Part shown: positions 9,117 through 18,445 of the stretch, piece by piece
How positions within the stretch are numbered: position 1 is the first letter of the stretch
How the letters are laid out: the number at the start of each line of letters is the position of its first letter
NCBI GenBank assembly: GCA_029858505.1
Contig: JAOUEW010000002.1
Location: 292,851-356,850 of the forward strand
Length of the DNA stretch: 64,000 nucleotides
DNA from: Deltaproteobacteria bacterium
GTDB taxonomy: Bacteria; SAR324; JACQKK01
Reading direction: 5' to 3'
Made by a program: the position numbers and the translations under genes
Notes under the pieces: generated by a model
What the model was told of the DNA's origin: nothing
The model's input: the letters and a program-made list of their open reading frames with translations, nothing else
The model's database searches: none

Positions 9117-9430
9117 GTCGAATTGAAGCGGGGCCGAAGAGAATTTTGAGTAGCCCTCCAACTTCCCCCCCTCACCTCTTATCAGGTCTCGTCAGCCCCA
9201 TTTAGTGACCTCAAAGGGAAGATGGGGGTGGAGAATGCGAATCGTGGGGCTAAATAATTCTTTTGTCAGATCAGCCGGGAAGAAAAAAAACGCCTGGACA
9301 AAAACTTTTTGCTTGCAATTCACCCAAACACTTTTTTATACTCCGAACAGATGGGCTTGGCCCCCAGAGTAGTCGTGGGCCCGGCCAGTGAAGCCAGATC
9401 AACAAGCGAATTCAATCGGAGCGAGGAGCC
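9117..9430. other. Intergenic region upstream of recA
   Basis: 314 bases. The left part is the AT/GC transition from the island. A long-range stem AGCCCCA (9194-9200) / TGGGGCT (9245-9251) is present. The recA promoter candidate lies at 9313-9342. I looked for an SOS box (E. coli CTG-N10-CAG, or GAAC-N7-GAAC) and found none that was convincing. Confidence 0.55.
9313..9342 (+). promoter_or_regulatory. Candidate sigma70-type promoter of recA
   Basis: TTGCAA (9313-9318) and TATACT (9337-9342) are separated by 18 bases, giving a leader of about 80 bases to the recA ATG at 9431. An overlapping TTGCTT at 9309 is an alternative -35. Confidence 0.6.
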
Positions 9431-10531
9431 ATGGACAAGGAAAAAGCCAAAGCGGTGGAACTGGCGGTGGCCCAGGTGGAGCGGGCCTATGGCAAGGGGT
9501 CCATCATGAAGATGGGAGACGTTCGGGCGGCGGAACCGGCGGTGACCAGTGGAGACATTGGCCTGGACATTGCGCTGGGGGCGGGGGGTTACCCCATCGG
9601 GCGGATCATCGAGATTTTTGGCCCGGAGGCCTCTGGCAAGACCACCCTGTCGTTGCATGCCGTGGCCGAGGTGCAAAAGCGGGGTGGCGTGGCGGCGTTC
9701 ATTGACGTGGAGCACGCCCTGGACATGCGGTTTGCCAAGTTGATTGGGGTGAACACCGATGAGTTGCTGATTTCCCAGCCGGACTACGGCGAGCAGGCCC
9801 TGGAGATTGTGGAGATTCTGGTGCGCTCCGGCGGGGTGGACATGATCGTGATTGACTCGGTGGCGGCGTTGGTGCCCAAGGGAGAACTGGAGGGCGACAT
9901 GGGCGATGCCCACATGGCGCTGCAGGCCCGCTTGATGAGCCAAGCCCTGCGCAAGCTGACGGCGGTGGTGAGCAAGAGCAAGACCACCCTGATCTTCATT
10001 AACCAGCTGCGGATGAAGATTGGCGTGATGTTTGGAAACCCGGAAACCACCACCGGCGGCAACGCCTTGAAGTTCTACGCCACCATGCGGCTAGACGTTC
10101 GCAAGATCAGCTCCATCAAAGACGGCGAGGAGGTGTTGGGCTCTCGGGTGCGTGTGAAGGTGGTGAAAAACAAGGTGGCGGCGCCCTTCCGACAGGTGGA
10201 ACTGGACATTTTGCATTCTCAGGGCATCAGCCGGGATGCGAGCTTGATTGACACCGCCACCGCCGACGGCATTATTCAGAAGAGCGGAACCTGGTTTGCT
10301 TTCCAAGACGAGCGCATTGGCCAGGGCCGCGACAGCGTGAAAAAGTGGCTGGCGGAACACCCGGAAATGTTTACCCGCATTGAAACCCTGGTGCGGGAGA
10401 AACACGGCCTTCCCCCGGCGCTGCCGGTGCTGGTGGCCGCCCAACCGCCAGTCAGCGCGGCTCCTCAACCTGCCGCTGGAGGGAAGGGCCGCTCGGCTGC
10501 CGCCGCGGGCCAAGCGTCTGGGGGGCAATAA
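9431..10531 (+). CDS. recA: RecA recombinase
   Basis: A 366-residue RecA, the ATP-dependent strand-exchange protein that also triggers LexA self-cleavage. The Walker A motif GPEASGKT is at 64-71 (A where most have S in GPESSGKT), and Walker B is [10 protein letters not shown]. The MAW motif ([15 protein letters not shown]) and the C-terminal domain ([10 protein letters not shown]) follow, with a low-complexity Ala/Gly tail instead of the usual acidic tail. The site GAGCGAGGAG precedes the ATG. selU starts three bases after the recA stop, so the two are probably cotranscribed. No recX follows. Confidence 0.98.
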   Translation: MDKEKAKAVELAVAQVERAYGKGSIMKMGDVRAAEPAVTSGDIGLDIALGAGGYPIGRIIEIFGPEASGKTTLSLHAVAEVQKRGGVAAFIDVEHALDMRFAKLIGVNTDELLISQPDYGEQALEIVEILVRSGGVDMIVIDSVAALVPKGELEGDMGDAHMALQARLMSQALRKLTAVVSKSKTTLIFINQLRMKIGVMFGNPETTTGGNALKFYATMRLDVRKISSIKDGEEVLGSRVRVKVVKNKVAAPFRQVELDILHSQGISRDASLIDTATADGIIQKSGTWFAFQDERIGQGRDSVKKWLAEHPEMFTRIETLVREKHGLPPALPVLVAAQPPVSAAPQPAAGGKGRSAAAAGQASGGQ

Positions 10532-10534
10532 CGG

Positions 10535-11557
10535 TTGAATCTGCCCGCAGCTCAACAGGTGTTCCCCCCAGGTGAGGCCCTGGCCTGGGCCCAGGCGGTG
10601 GTGGATGTGCGCTCTCCGGTGGAGTTTGAGCAGGGGGCCATTGCCGGGGCGGTGAACATTCCCCTTTTTTCCAACCATGAGCGGGCGGAGATTGGCACCC
10701 TGTACAAGCAGGTCGGCCGAGACCCGGCCCTGTCTTTGGGGATGAACCTGGTGGAGGGGCGCTTGGCGGAGTATGCGGCCCGCTTTGAACCCTATCGGAA
10801 CCAACGGGTGGTGGTGTGTTGCGCCCGGGGGGGGATGCGCTCCCGGTCAGTGGCCCAGTTGCTGGTGGGTATGGGGTATCAGGCGGCCCAACTGGCGGGC
10901 GGTTATAAAGCCTTTCGGAATTACCTGCTGAAGGAACTGGAAACCATGCCCCCCCGGATGGTGGTGATTCATGGCCAAACCGGAGTAGGGAAAACCCGGG
11001 TCCTGCGAAAGTTAAACAACGCCGTGGATTTAGAGGGGCTGGCTCAGCACCGTTCCTCTCTGTTTGGGGCGGTCAATCTGTCTCCCCGTTCTCAACAGTG
11101 GTTCGAGTCGCTGCTGCTCCAACGGTTGAAAGAGATTGACCCGACAAAACCCGTATGGATAGAGGGTGAGAGCCGCAAGGTGGGAGATATTATCCTTCCC
11201 AACCCCTTGTTTCGGGCCATGAAGGGGGCCGTCTGCGTGCTGCTCACGGCCCCCCTGCAGGTACGGGTACAGCGCATCATCGCCGAATACGCGCGGGAAG
11301 ACCCCGCCACCTTGGAGCAGTTGGCGGCCGCCTTGGGGGCCCTCACCCCCATGCTGGGGAAGGCCCGAGTGGCCGATTTGACCGCCCACCTGCGGCGGGG
11401 CGACCTGGAGGCCGTGGTGGCGCCGCTGCTGGAGGAATACTACGACCTGCGTTATGCCCACGCCATGCGGAATTATACCTACGCCCAAACCTTCGATGCC
11501 GCTGATGAGGAGCAGACCGCCCGGGCGCTGGAGGCCTGGGCGGTGCCCAGGGAATAA
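10535..11557 (+). CDS. selU: tRNA 2-selenouridine/2-geranylthiouridine synthase
   Basis: A 340-residue SelU (YbbB/MnmH). It replaces sulfur with selenium at wobble 2-thiouridine of tRNA Lys, Glu and Gln, through a geranylated intermediate. An N-terminal rhodanese domain holds the catalytic Cys in CARGGMRS (Cys96), and a C-terminal P-loop domain holds GQTGVGKT (147-154). Both domains and the overall length match the family. It begins with TTG, three bases after the recA stop, with a G-rich stretch (TCTGGGGGG) as probable ribosome site in the end of recA, so translation may be coupled. Function requires selenophosphate from SelD, which is not in this window. Confidence 0.93.
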   Translation: MNLPAAQQVFPPGEALAWAQAVVDVRSPVEFEQGAIAGAVNIPLFSNHERAEIGTLYKQVGRDPALSLGMNLVEGRLAEYAARFEPYRNQRVVVCCARGGMRSRSVAQLLVGMGYQAAQLAGGYKAFRNYLLKELETMPPRMVVIHGQTGVGKTRVLRKLNNAVDLEGLAQHRSSLFGAVNLSPRSQQWFESLLLQRLKEIDPTKPVWIEGESRKVGDIILPNPLFRAMKGAVCVLLTAPLQVRVQRIIAEYAREDPATLEQLAAALGALTPMLGKARVADLTAHLRRGDLEAVVAPLLEEYYDLRYAHAMRNYTYAQTFDAADEEQTARALEAWAVPRE

Positions 11558-11629
11558 GCCAAACCCGCCCCTCTTTTGTCCCCCCTTGCGTCTGGGGCCG
11601 ATTGCCCCCATAATTTAAAATTGTTTGCA

Positions 11630-11703
11630 CGGGGTGTAGCGCAGCCTGGTAGCGCGCTTCGTTCGGGACGAAGAAGTCGGAGGTTCGAATCCTCTCACCC
11701 CGA
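11630..11703 (+). tRNA. tRNA-Pro (CGG)
   Basis: A 74-base cloverleaf with acceptor CGGGGTG/CACCCCG and discriminator A. The anticodon stem is CTTCG/CGAAG around the loop TTCGGGA, giving anticodon CGG (codon CCG). The T arm reads GGAGG TTCGAAT CCTCT. CCA is not encoded. Confidence 0.97.
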
Positions 11704-11751
11704 TTTATAATCCTCAAAATTATTGATTGTTGTGGTCTGGCTGCAAACAGC

Positions 11752-11775
11752 AAAGCCCGCCGAAAGGCGGGCTTT
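11752..11775 (+). terminator. Terminator after tRNA-Pro
   Basis: A ten-base perfect stem AAAGCCCGCC/GGCGGGCTTT with a GAAA loop, followed by GTTGTTT. It sits between the tRNA and a converging gene and is nearly symmetric, so it could serve both strands. Confidence 0.85.
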
Positions 11776-11802
11776 GTTGTTTGTGCCCTCAGCGAAACCC
11801 GT

Positions 11803-12408
11803 TTAGCGGAAGTTCCACTGAATCCGGCGAACCAGGATGACCTGCAGGGGAACCCACACGACAAACCCCACCGTGCGGACGTAGGGGTGCATGCCCACGC
11901 CGAACACGATGAAGGCCAGGGCATAGGCCATGGTGATTCCCATGGGCTGGTGAAATTGCCGGGAGAGCAGCCGGGAAAACAAAAGCACCCCTGCCGAAAT
12001 CAGCAACCCAGCAAGAACCAAAACCGGGAAAAAGTGAGCTTCCGTTCCAAGAATGGGACCATCCAGGAACAGCAATGCGGGCTGGGTGCGGGCCAACAGC
12101 GGCCACAGAAATGTTTCAGAGAATTGAATGGCTATGTACATTGAGATGCCGGCTATGAAGACGACCTGGGTGCTCATGAACAACCCGTCTTTGCGGGGGG
12201 CGGCGATCAGCACGTTCATCACGAACAACAAATAAAAAAAAGTGGCCAGCAAGCCCAAAATATTTGGTACCACCAGGATGTTGGACAGATACATTTGGGC
12301 CAGCATATCATTGGAAGGACTCTTGGGCATTTCTACCCCAAACCACACCCACCATGTAACGAATAGGATAACAGCCAAATCGGAATACACACGGATGAGA
12401 CGGCTCAT
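11803..12408 (-). CDS. Multi-helix inner-membrane protein, function unknown
   Basis: A 201-residue hydrophobic protein with about six predicted helices (roughly 8-25, 44-68, 78-98, 121-142, 152-172 and 175-192). I recognise no family motif. The start ATG 12408 has GGAG seven bases upstream. It is a single leftward gene converging on tRNA-Pro, and diverges from the HPP-family gene, which lies 168 bases away. Confidence 0.75.
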   Translation of the reverse strand: MSRLIRVYSDLAVILFVTWWVWFGVEMPKSPSNDMLAQMYLSNILVVPNILGLLATFFYLLFVMNVLIAAPRKDGLFMSTQVVFIAGISMYIAIQFSETFLWPLLARTQPALLFLDGPILGTEAHFFPVLVLAGLLISAGVLLFSRLLSRQFHQPMGITMAYALAFIVFGVGMHPYVRTVGFVVWVPLQVILVRRIQWNFR

Positions 12409-12575
12409 AGATTCTCCAGGTGGATGGTGATTGGCGGGGGAAGAACCGACTCGATTCGATTTCCCGGAAATATTTTATTCAGCAGGTCAGATGAGGTCAT
12501 GCATCCTCCCGCAAAACGGATTTGTATTGCTTGTGTCATCCGTCACCCTACTCATACCATTTATCCTAGGAATCC

Positions 12576-13292
12576 ATGAAAAAATCCAGAATTTGGTTGA
12601 GGGCGGGCCAATGGGCTGGCGTGGAGCAGCCCGTGCGGTACCACGCCGAAAAATTCGTGTCTGGCCTGGGGGGGGTGGTGGGTATTGGCATGATTTCGCT
12701 GGTGACGCACTGGTTTGTGCCAGACCTGGGAGCGGTATGGATTGTGGCCTCCATGGGGGCGGCCACCGTGTTGGTGTTTGCCGTGCCCCATGGGCCTCTC
12801 AGTCAGCCTTGGCCGCTGGTGGGGGGAAATATCATTTCCGCTGTAATTGGGGTAACGGTGGCGGGGTGGGTGCCAGACCCGGCTTTGGGGGGGCCGCTGG
12901 CGGTGGGCTTGGCCATTTTTGCCATGCACTACCTGCGCTGCATTCACCCACCAGGGGGGGCCACGGCGCTGGTGGCCACGGTGGGGGGGCCAAGCATTGC
13001 GGCCTTGGGATATCAATATGTATGGACCCCGGTGGCTTTGAATGTGATGATTCTGCTGATCACCGGGGTGGTGTTTAACGCGTTCTTTCCCTGGCGGCGC
13101 TACCCGGCGGCGTGGGCGGCTCGTAAGCCCGGCCCCAAGCCAAAGTTGGCGCCTGTCACAACCCCTTTGAAGCCAGCCGACTTAGACTGGGCCCTACAGC
13201 AAATGGGATCCTTCATTGACGTTTCGGAAGAAGACCTGGAGGAATTGCTGCGGCTGGCCGGAGAACACGCCCGATTGGCTAAGAACGGTTAG
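12576..13292 (+). CDS. HPP-family integral membrane protein
   Basis: A 238-residue protein with the HPP domain (named for its conserved His-Pro-Pro): VASMGAATVLVFAVP at about 57-71, then HPPGGATAL at 124-132, with four to five membrane helices. The family includes nitrite-transport proteins of plastids and cyanobacteria, but most bacterial members lack assigned substrates. The C-terminal 60 residues are soluble and acidic; CBS domains seen in some relatives are absent. AGGA is five bases before the ATG. Confidence 0.88.
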   Translation: MKKSRIWLRAGQWAGVEQPVRYHAEKFVSGLGGVVGIGMISLVTHWFVPDLGAVWIVASMGAATVLVFAVPHGPLSQPWPLVGGNIISAVIGVTVAGWVPDPALGGPLAVGLAIFAMHYLRCIHPPGGATALVATVGGPSIAALGYQYVWTPVALNVMILLITGVVFNAFFPWRRYPAAWAARKPGPKPKLAPVTTPLKPADLDWALQQMGSFIDVSEEDLEELLRLAGEHARLAKNG

Positions 13293-13322
13293 GAAGAAAC
13301 CGGCTGATCCCGGTTTCTTCCT
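13291..13322. terminator. Convergent 13-bp perfect hairpin
   Basis: AGGAAGAAACCGG pairs perfectly with CCGGTTTCTTCCT around a six-base loop, between the stops of the HPP gene and the small lipoprotein gene. Neither side has a proper U-tract, so it may act on both transcripts or protect 3' ends. Confidence 0.65.
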
Positions 13323-13333
13323 GGTTCAAGAAC

Positions 13334-13492
13334 CTACGGATTTCGGCAGGTTTTGAAGGGGAAATACACCCGGCACTCGGTAGGGTCTTTGTAATTTCGT
13401 GGGCCGTTCGATGCGGTGGTTTGGGCATTGGAAGCGCACCCCGCCAGCAACAACACACCCATCATTCCCATCATCCACACACGAAACGTCAT
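13334..13492 (-). CDS. Small predicted lipoprotein
   Basis: A 52-residue protein with an N-terminal signal sequence (MTFRVWMMGMMGVLL) and a lipobox LAGC (Cys at 20), so it should be lipidated and held in an envelope membrane. The mature part is short and polar and has two further cysteines that could form a disulfide. ATG 13492 is chosen because AAGGAG sits six bases upstream; the longer frame to 13540 has no ribosome site. Function unknown. Confidence 0.75.
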   Translation of the reverse strand: MTFRVWMMGMMGVLLLAGCASNAQTTASNGPRNYKDPTECRVYFPFKTCRNP

Positions 13493-13668
13493 GTCTTTCT
13501 CCTTGCGTCTGTTCTGATCATTTCCAGTTGTCTGCGTCATGCGGACAGACTGCGACTTGATTCGTCAGGATTGAATATTTTCCCTCCCATAAGGAATATA
13601 TACGCAATCCATCAGAAAAAAGGAAGAGGGATGACAAACCCTATGATTTATCAAATAGAATTGGTGGT

Positions 13669-14523
13669 TCATGAGGGGCTGATTTTCACCGCTTGAATCA
13701 CCACCACATCGGCCCACCAGGGGCAAACCCTGCCCAACCAAAACGCCCCATTCAAAACCTGGGTTTGCCGGGGTTCCTTGCGGCGCCAAACAAAGCGGGT
13801 CCAGGGAGGAAAGCCCCACAGCACCGACAAGCCTTCCACCCGTTTTAGTTGCAGTGGGGGTTGGCTTAGTTGACGAATGGATGCGTAGCCAAACCGGGTA
13901 AGGTGGTCGGGAGGGGGACGGTAAAAGGGCTCTTGGGGAGGAACAAACCCCTTTACCCAGCGGCTTTTCAACCGATCCAGGGTTTCTCCCAACCGGCAAG
14001 ACAAGGAATCGTAGTTGGCCAGGGCCACCACAGCCCGGCCGCCGGGTTTTAGCACCCGGGCAATTTCTTTCATGGCCAGTTCCGGAGACATAAAGTGGTC
14101 CATGGCACCCTTGCACAGCACGGCATCAAAGGTGTTCTCGCCAAAGGGAAGTTCTTCTCCTAGGGAGCGCACCAGCCGGGGTGCCAGGGGGGTGACCCAA
14201 CGCTGGGCAGAGGCATTCTCTGACCCTGGAATTTTCCCCTTCAGTTCCTGGGCCTCGCGGAAGCGTTCTTGTCCAAAGGAAATCATCCTCCCGGAGGGCT
14301 CGGCAGACACCACCATGCCTGGCCCCGGCCCCATGGCCCGGCCCAAGGCCGCGGAATCTTGCCCAAACCCCGCCGCCAGGTCCAGCACCCGATGGTGGGG
14401 GGCCGCCTCCAGCAGTGCCAGGGAGCGATCGGTCATGGCATCGAACAACCGCCGGGTGTCCGGCCCCCCTTCCGGGGGAATGGTATGCTCGATGTCGTTC
14501 TCAATATCGTGGATCAATTTCAC
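13669..14523 (-). CDS. Class I SAM-dependent methyltransferase, substrate unknown
   Basis: A 284-residue methyltransferase. SAM-binding motif I is DLAAGFG (48-54), followed by the acidic end of strand 2 (VSAEPS), the FDAVLCKGAMDHF motif and VLKPGGRAVVAL, all typical of the Methyltransf_11 type that act on small molecules or quinones. It starts with GTG and lies 53 bases downstream of uvrC on the same strand, so it may be read from the uvrC transcript. The substrate cannot be deduced; a role in quinone methylation is possible but unsupported. Confidence 0.85.
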   Translation of the reverse strand: MKLIHDIENDIEHTIPPEGGPDTRRLFDAMTDRSLALLEAAPHHRVLDLAAGFGQDSAALGRAMGPGPGMVVSAEPSGRMISFGQERFREAQELKGKIPGSENASAQRWVTPLAPRLVRSLGEELPFGENTFDAVLCKGAMDHFMSPELAMKEIARVLKPGGRAVVALANYDSLSCRLGETLDRLKSRWVKGFVPPQEPFYRPPPDHLTRFGYASIRQLSQPPLQLKRVEGLSVLWGFPPWTRFVWRRKEPRQTQVLNGAFWLGRVCPWWADVVVIQAVKISPS

Positions 14524-14576
14524 GGGTCGAGTTTCAGAAGGAGGAAAGGGTCATCCAACAGAGAGGGTTTCTCTCT

Positions 14577-16547
14577 TTAGGTATGGGCATCATCGCCTGT
14601 TTCTATCTCGCTGGAAATATCCTCCTCACCGGGAATATCCTCGCTGGCCAGATTTTTAGTGTTCGGGGGTTGGGGCTTGTTATTCAGGGCTTGAAAAATC
14701 GTATGCGCCGCTGCCTGGGGAAGACCCGGCACCGCCAGCAGATCCTCCAGGCTGGCCTCCGCCACACGCTTCAACGAACCAAACCGGGTCAGCAGCTTCT
14801 TCACCCGGCTGGGCCCCACCCCCGGCAGGTCTTCCAGCCCAGATCGTAATTGGGATCGCTTACGCAGGGTGCGGTGGTAGGTCACCGCAAAGCGGTGAGA
14901 CTCATCCCGGATGCGCTGCAAAAAATGCAGGGTAGAAGAATTGGCTGGCAGGCGAAGTTCTGTTTTGACATGGGGTTTAACCACGTATTCAAACTTGTCT
15001 TTGGGACCCCCGCCCCGGCGGTGTTCGGTTCGGCCTTTGGCCAACCCCAGCAGGTCCACCTGGGTGGGAGATATGCCCAGGCGTTCCAGCACCTGGGCGG
15101 CCATGTTGACTTGCCCCTTGCCGCCGTCAATTAAAATCAAGTCGGGCAGCGCACCGCCTTCGGCCAGCACCCGCTGGTAACGGCGGGTGAGCACTTCCTC
15201 CATGGCGGCAAAGTCATCGGGGCCGCTTACCGTTTGAATGCGGAATTTTCGGTAGTGGGCTTTGTCGGGCTGGTTGTCTCGCCAAGCCACCAGGGAAGCC
15301 ACCGTGTGGCGCCCCTGAATGTTGGAAATATCAAAGGCCTCTACCCGGCGGGGCAGCCGCCGCAGGTGCAGCCGCCGCCGTGCGTCCTCCACCACGTGCT
15401 CGTCATCGGCCACCCGGGCCAGCCGTTGTTCCAGGGCGGTACGGGCGTTTTGCCCGGCCAAGTCTAGCAGGTTCCGCTTTTCTCCCCGTTGGGCCTGGGT
15501 GAAGCGGATGGCCCCCCCCCGTACTCGTTCCATGTGTTCGGCCAGGGCTTCCTGTTCGGGCAGGGCCGCCCCCAGCACCACTTCTCGGGGGGGTTGGGCG
15601 GTGGGGCTGGTGTACAGCCGGGTCATCACCCGTTGCAGCAATTCGCCGTCTTCCGTGTCTTCGGTGTTGGATAAAAAAAACGCATCGTGACCAATCAGCC
15701 GCCCGTGGCGGATAAACAGCACCGCCACCATGGCGTAGTGAGAAACCCTGTGCAGGGCGAACACGTCTTGGTCGCTGTCGCGGGCGGGGTCCACCACCTG
15801 CTGGCGCTGCAGGGTGGTTTCCACCGCCCGCAGGGCGTCGCGGGCCACCGCGGCTTCCTCAAAACGTTGCTGTTCGGCCAGGGCTTCCATGTCGGTTTGC
15901 AGGGTTTTCACCAGTTCCTTGTCTTTTCCCAAAAAAAACATTCGCACCTTGTCTATCAGCTTTCGGTAGTCGGCGGGTTGCACCTGGCCGGTGCAGGGGG
16001 CCAGACAGCGGCCCAGTTGTTTGTTCAGGCAGGGCCGGTAGGTCTTGGTTCCATCCAGGGTCATGCGGCTGGTGCGCAGGGGGAAAAACGTGTGGAGCAT
16101 ACGCAGGGTTTCCCTGGCGGCCTTGACGTTGGTGTAGGGGCCAAAGTATTCGGCTTCTTCCTCACGCTCTTCCCGCGTCAGGGTCAGCCGTGGGAACCGC
16201 TCGTTCACGGTAAGCTTAAAAAACGGATAGGACTTGTCGTCTTTCAACTCCACGTTGTAGCGGGGTTGATGACGCTTGATGAGGGAGGCCTCCAGAATCA
16301 GGGCCTCGGTTTCGGTGCGGGTAGTGAGAATTTGAATGTCGGCCACTTGGCGCACCATGGCGGCAATGCGGGTGGTGTGGCTGCTCGAGGGTTGAAAATA
16401 AGACCGCACCCGGCTGCGCAGGTTCTTGGCTTTCCCCACGTACAACACTTCTCCCTGGGCGTCTTTGTGCAGATACACCCCAGGGGAGTCTGGCAAAGAG
16501 GCCAGAATGTCGGGCAAAGACGGCTGATCTTTTGACAGGCGGGTCAA
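14577..16547 (-). CDS. uvrC: Excinuclease ABC subunit C
   Basis: A 656-residue UvrC, the dual-incision nuclease of nucleotide excision repair. The order is the GIY-YIG domain (SPGVYLHKDAQGEVLYVGKA, about 18-40), a four-cysteine-type cluster region (CLNKQLGRCLAPCTG), the UVR UvrB-binding motif (about 215-250), the RNase H-like endonuclease (EAFDISNIQGRHTVAS and LILIDGGKGQVN), and the C-terminal helix-hairpin-helix pair (LEDLPGVGPSRVKKLL). About 35 extra acidic residues follow. The start is TTG with AAGGAG 11 bases upstream. It diverges from the secreted-protein gene at 16630. Confidence 0.97.
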   Translation of the reverse strand: MTRLSKDQPSLPDILASLPDSPGVYLHKDAQGEVLYVGKAKNLRSRVRSYFQPSSSHTTRIAAMVRQVADIQILTTRTETEALILEASLIKRHQPRYNVELKDDKSYPFFKLTVNERFPRLTLTREEREEEAEYFGPYTNVKAARETLRMLHTFFPLRTSRMTLDGTKTYRPCLNKQLGRCLAPCTGQVQPADYRKLIDKVRMFFLGKDKELVKTLQTDMEALAEQQRFEEAAVARDALRAVETTLQRQQVVDPARDSDQDVFALHRVSHYAMVAVLFIRHGRLIGHDAFFLSNTEDTEDGELLQRVMTRLYTSPTAQPPREVVLGAALPEQEALAEHMERVRGGAIRFTQAQRGEKRNLLDLAGQNARTALEQRLARVADDEHVVEDARRRLHLRRLPRRVEAFDISNIQGRHTVASLVAWRDNQPDKAHYRKFRIQTVSGPDDFAAMEEVLTRRYQRVLAEGGALPDLILIDGGKGQVNMAAQVLERLGISPTQVDLLGLAKGRTEHRRGGGPKDKFEYVVKPHVKTELRLPANSSTLHFLQRIRDESHRFAVTYHRTLRKRSQLRSGLEDLPGVGPSRVKKLLTRFGSLKRVAEASLEDLLAVPGLPQAAAHTIFQALNNKPQPPNTKNLASEDIPGEEDISSEIETGDDAHT

Positions 16548-16629
16548 AATCTTTCACACTCCTTGAAGAAGAGGTTGGGACACCATGTGAATCGCTTTGC
16601 CTTGCCACCCGTTCTGGGCTTTCCTCGTC

Positions 16630-17100
16630 ATGATGCCTATTCGATGGAGATTCAATCCGGCCCGTGTGCTGCTGATCATTGGGTTGGCACTGTCGCTGCT
16701 GGGTCCGGTTTCCCTAGCCCGGGCCGAGGATTTAATGCTGGAATCGGACAATGATCCGGGTTTTATCTCCGGCACATTGTTTTTTGCCATGTCGGCCGGG
16801 TTTCTTATTCAGGCCGAGCAGGAATATACCCAATCCAAGGCGGCGTTAAAACTGGCCGATCAGAACTATCAATTATACCTGGCTGCGACCCTTCCGGCTG
16901 ACGCGTTGTTTTTTCGGAGCGAAACCGAACGCTATCACTCGCTGGCCCGTTGGAAAGAAGCCCGGGCCAACGTGGGGGCCTGGGTGGGGGTCTCGCTGTT
17001 CATGGCTGGGTGGTATGCCTGGCTGCCAGAGGATTGGCTGCCCAGCGGGTCCATCATTACCGCCAACGGAAACGGCTTGTTGTATGCCCAGCGGTTTTAG
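16630..17100 (+). CDS. Small exported protein, function unknown
   Basis: A 156-residue protein beginning MMPIRW. A signal peptide with hydrophobic core VLLIIGLALSLLG ends in ARA, so it should be exported. The mature part contains a short hydrophobic stretch near 55-68 (TLFFAMSAGFLI) and another near 125-140, with a region resembling a membrane-associated tetratricopeptide-like helix pair (EYTQSKAALKLADQNYQLY). The start is uncertain by one or two codons because no clear ribosome site is visible. It precedes aroB by 87 bases. Confidence 0.65.
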   Translation: MMPIRWRFNPARVLLIIGLALSLLGPVSLARAEDLMLESDNDPGFISGTLFFAMSAGFLIQAEQEYTQSKAALKLADQNYQLYLAATLPADALFFRSETERYHSLARWKEARANVGAWVGVSLFMAGWYAWLPEDWLPSGSIITANGNGLLYAQRF

Positions 17101-17187
17101 GGGCTGTGTGCATAGCGCGCGTGATGACCCGGCTCATCACAGTTCTGCAACCTTCCCATGATTTCCATCCTTTGAATATCAGCCTCC

Positions 17188-18315
17188 ATGCGAATCCTGC
17201 CTGTCACCCTTCCCCACGCGTCATACCGGTTGGTTCTGGGGGCCGATATTTTAGACACAGAATTGCCAGCCCTGGTGCGGCAAACCGCTGAAGACCTGGT
17301 GCTGGTGGTGACCAACACCACCCTGGAAAAATTATATCCTGACCGGATAAAAAAGGCGCTGGCGGGTCTTCCTCTGCGGGTAGAAACCTGCGTATTGCCC
17401 GATGGGGAAGCCTATAAAAACATGGAACACCTACAAACGGTATGGGACCGACTGATGGGGTTGTCGGCCACCCGCCGAACCCTGGTGGTGGCCTTTGGCG
17501 GCGGGGTGGTGGGCGACATGGCGGGGTTTGCCGCGGCTTGTTTCATGCGGGGGGTTCCCCTGGTGCAGGTGCCCACCACCCTGCTGGCCATGGTGGATAG
17601 CTCCATTGGGGGGAAAACCGGTGTAAACCACCCCCAGGGGAAAAACACCATCGGGGCCTTTAAGCAGCCCGAGGGAGTGGTGATGGATGTCACCTTTCTG
17701 CGCACCCTGCCCCCACGGGAACGAAAGGCGGGGTTGATGGAGCTGGTGAAGCATGGATTGATTCTGGACAGCGATCTGCTGGACTTTTTAGCAATAAATC
17801 GAGATCGGTTAGAGGCCCCCACGGAAGAATTGCATTGGCCCTTTTGGGAAGAGGCCGTGGAACGCAGCTGCCGGGTGAAAGCCCGTGTGGTGGAGGAAGA
17901 CGAAAAGGAGCAGTCCATCCGCGCGTTGTTAAACTTTGGCCACAGCCTGGGCCACCTGATTGAAACCCACACCAGGTACGAGGCTTACTTGCACGGCGAA
18001 TCCGTGGGGACTGGCATGGCCTTCGCCGCGTTTCTATCCTGGAAATGGGGGATGTTGGATCAGCCCGGTTTTAACCGGGTGCTGGACCTGCTGATGCCCT
18101 TGCTGACCCCGGTGGTGCTGCCGCCTTTGGATCAGGAAGGATTTTCTCAGCTGCTGCTGCACGATAAAAAATCCGCCAAGGGGGGATTGACCTATGTGCT
18201 GCTGGAAAAACCCGGACGGGCGGTTCTGCGGAAAAACACCACCCCAGACGAAGTCTGGCCTGTGTTCCTAGAGTTCTGCCATTCTTTTCCTGGCCTGTGC
18301 CGCCTGGGAGAGTGA
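17188..18315 (+). CDS. aroB: 3-dehydroquinate synthase
   Basis: A 375-residue AroB, the NAD- and metal-dependent enzyme that cyclises DAHP to 3-dehydroquinate in the shikimate pathway. The NAD-binding GGGVVGDMAGFAA, the PTTLLAMVDSSIGGKTGVN segment, the metal ligand region (ELVKHGLI, NFGHSLGHLIE and LHGESVGTGM) and overall length are as expected. aroK, which often precedes aroB, is not here. Chorismate made by this pathway feeds menaquinone synthesis by the nearby menD. Confidence 0.97.
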   Translation: MRILPVTLPHASYRLVLGADILDTELPALVRQTAEDLVLVVTNTTLEKLYPDRIKKALAGLPLRVETCVLPDGEAYKNMEHLQTVWDRLMGLSATRRTLVVAFGGGVVGDMAGFAAACFMRGVPLVQVPTTLLAMVDSSIGGKTGVNHPQGKNTIGAFKQPEGVVMDVTFLRTLPPRERKAGLMELVKHGLILDSDLLDFLAINRDRLEAPTEELHWPFWEEAVERSCRVKARVVEEDEKEQSIRALLNFGHSLGHLIETHTRYEAYLHGESVGTGMAFAAFLSWKWGMLDQPGFNRVLDLLMPLLTPVVLPPLDQEGFSQLLLHDKKSAKGGLTYVLLEKPGRAVLRKNTTPDEVWPVFLEFCHSFPGLCRLGE

Positions 18316-18399
18316 GCAGACCTGTCCATGGTTGGCCAGATATCAGCGGGAATTAAAGTGAGGGAAATTAGAGGGGGGGGGCGGAATCAGGGGTCAAGG

Positions 18400-18441
18400 A
18401 AAGTCGGTGGGGGAAAGTCGGTGGGGGAAAGTCGGTGGAGG
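18400..18441. repeat. Three tandem copies of a 14-bp unit
   Basis: AAAGTCGGTGGGGG occurs at 18400-18413 and 18414-18427, with a third copy AAAGTCGGTGGAGG at 18428-18441. It lies between the convergent ends of aroB and menH. G-runs at 14-base intervals could favour slippage or a quadruplex. Confidence 0.9.
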
Positions 18442-18445
18442 AAAA

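Noticed and set aside
9117-9430. LexA/SOS box upstream of recA
   Set aside because: No CTG-N10-CAG, GAAC-N7-GAAC or similar palindrome near the promoter was convincing.
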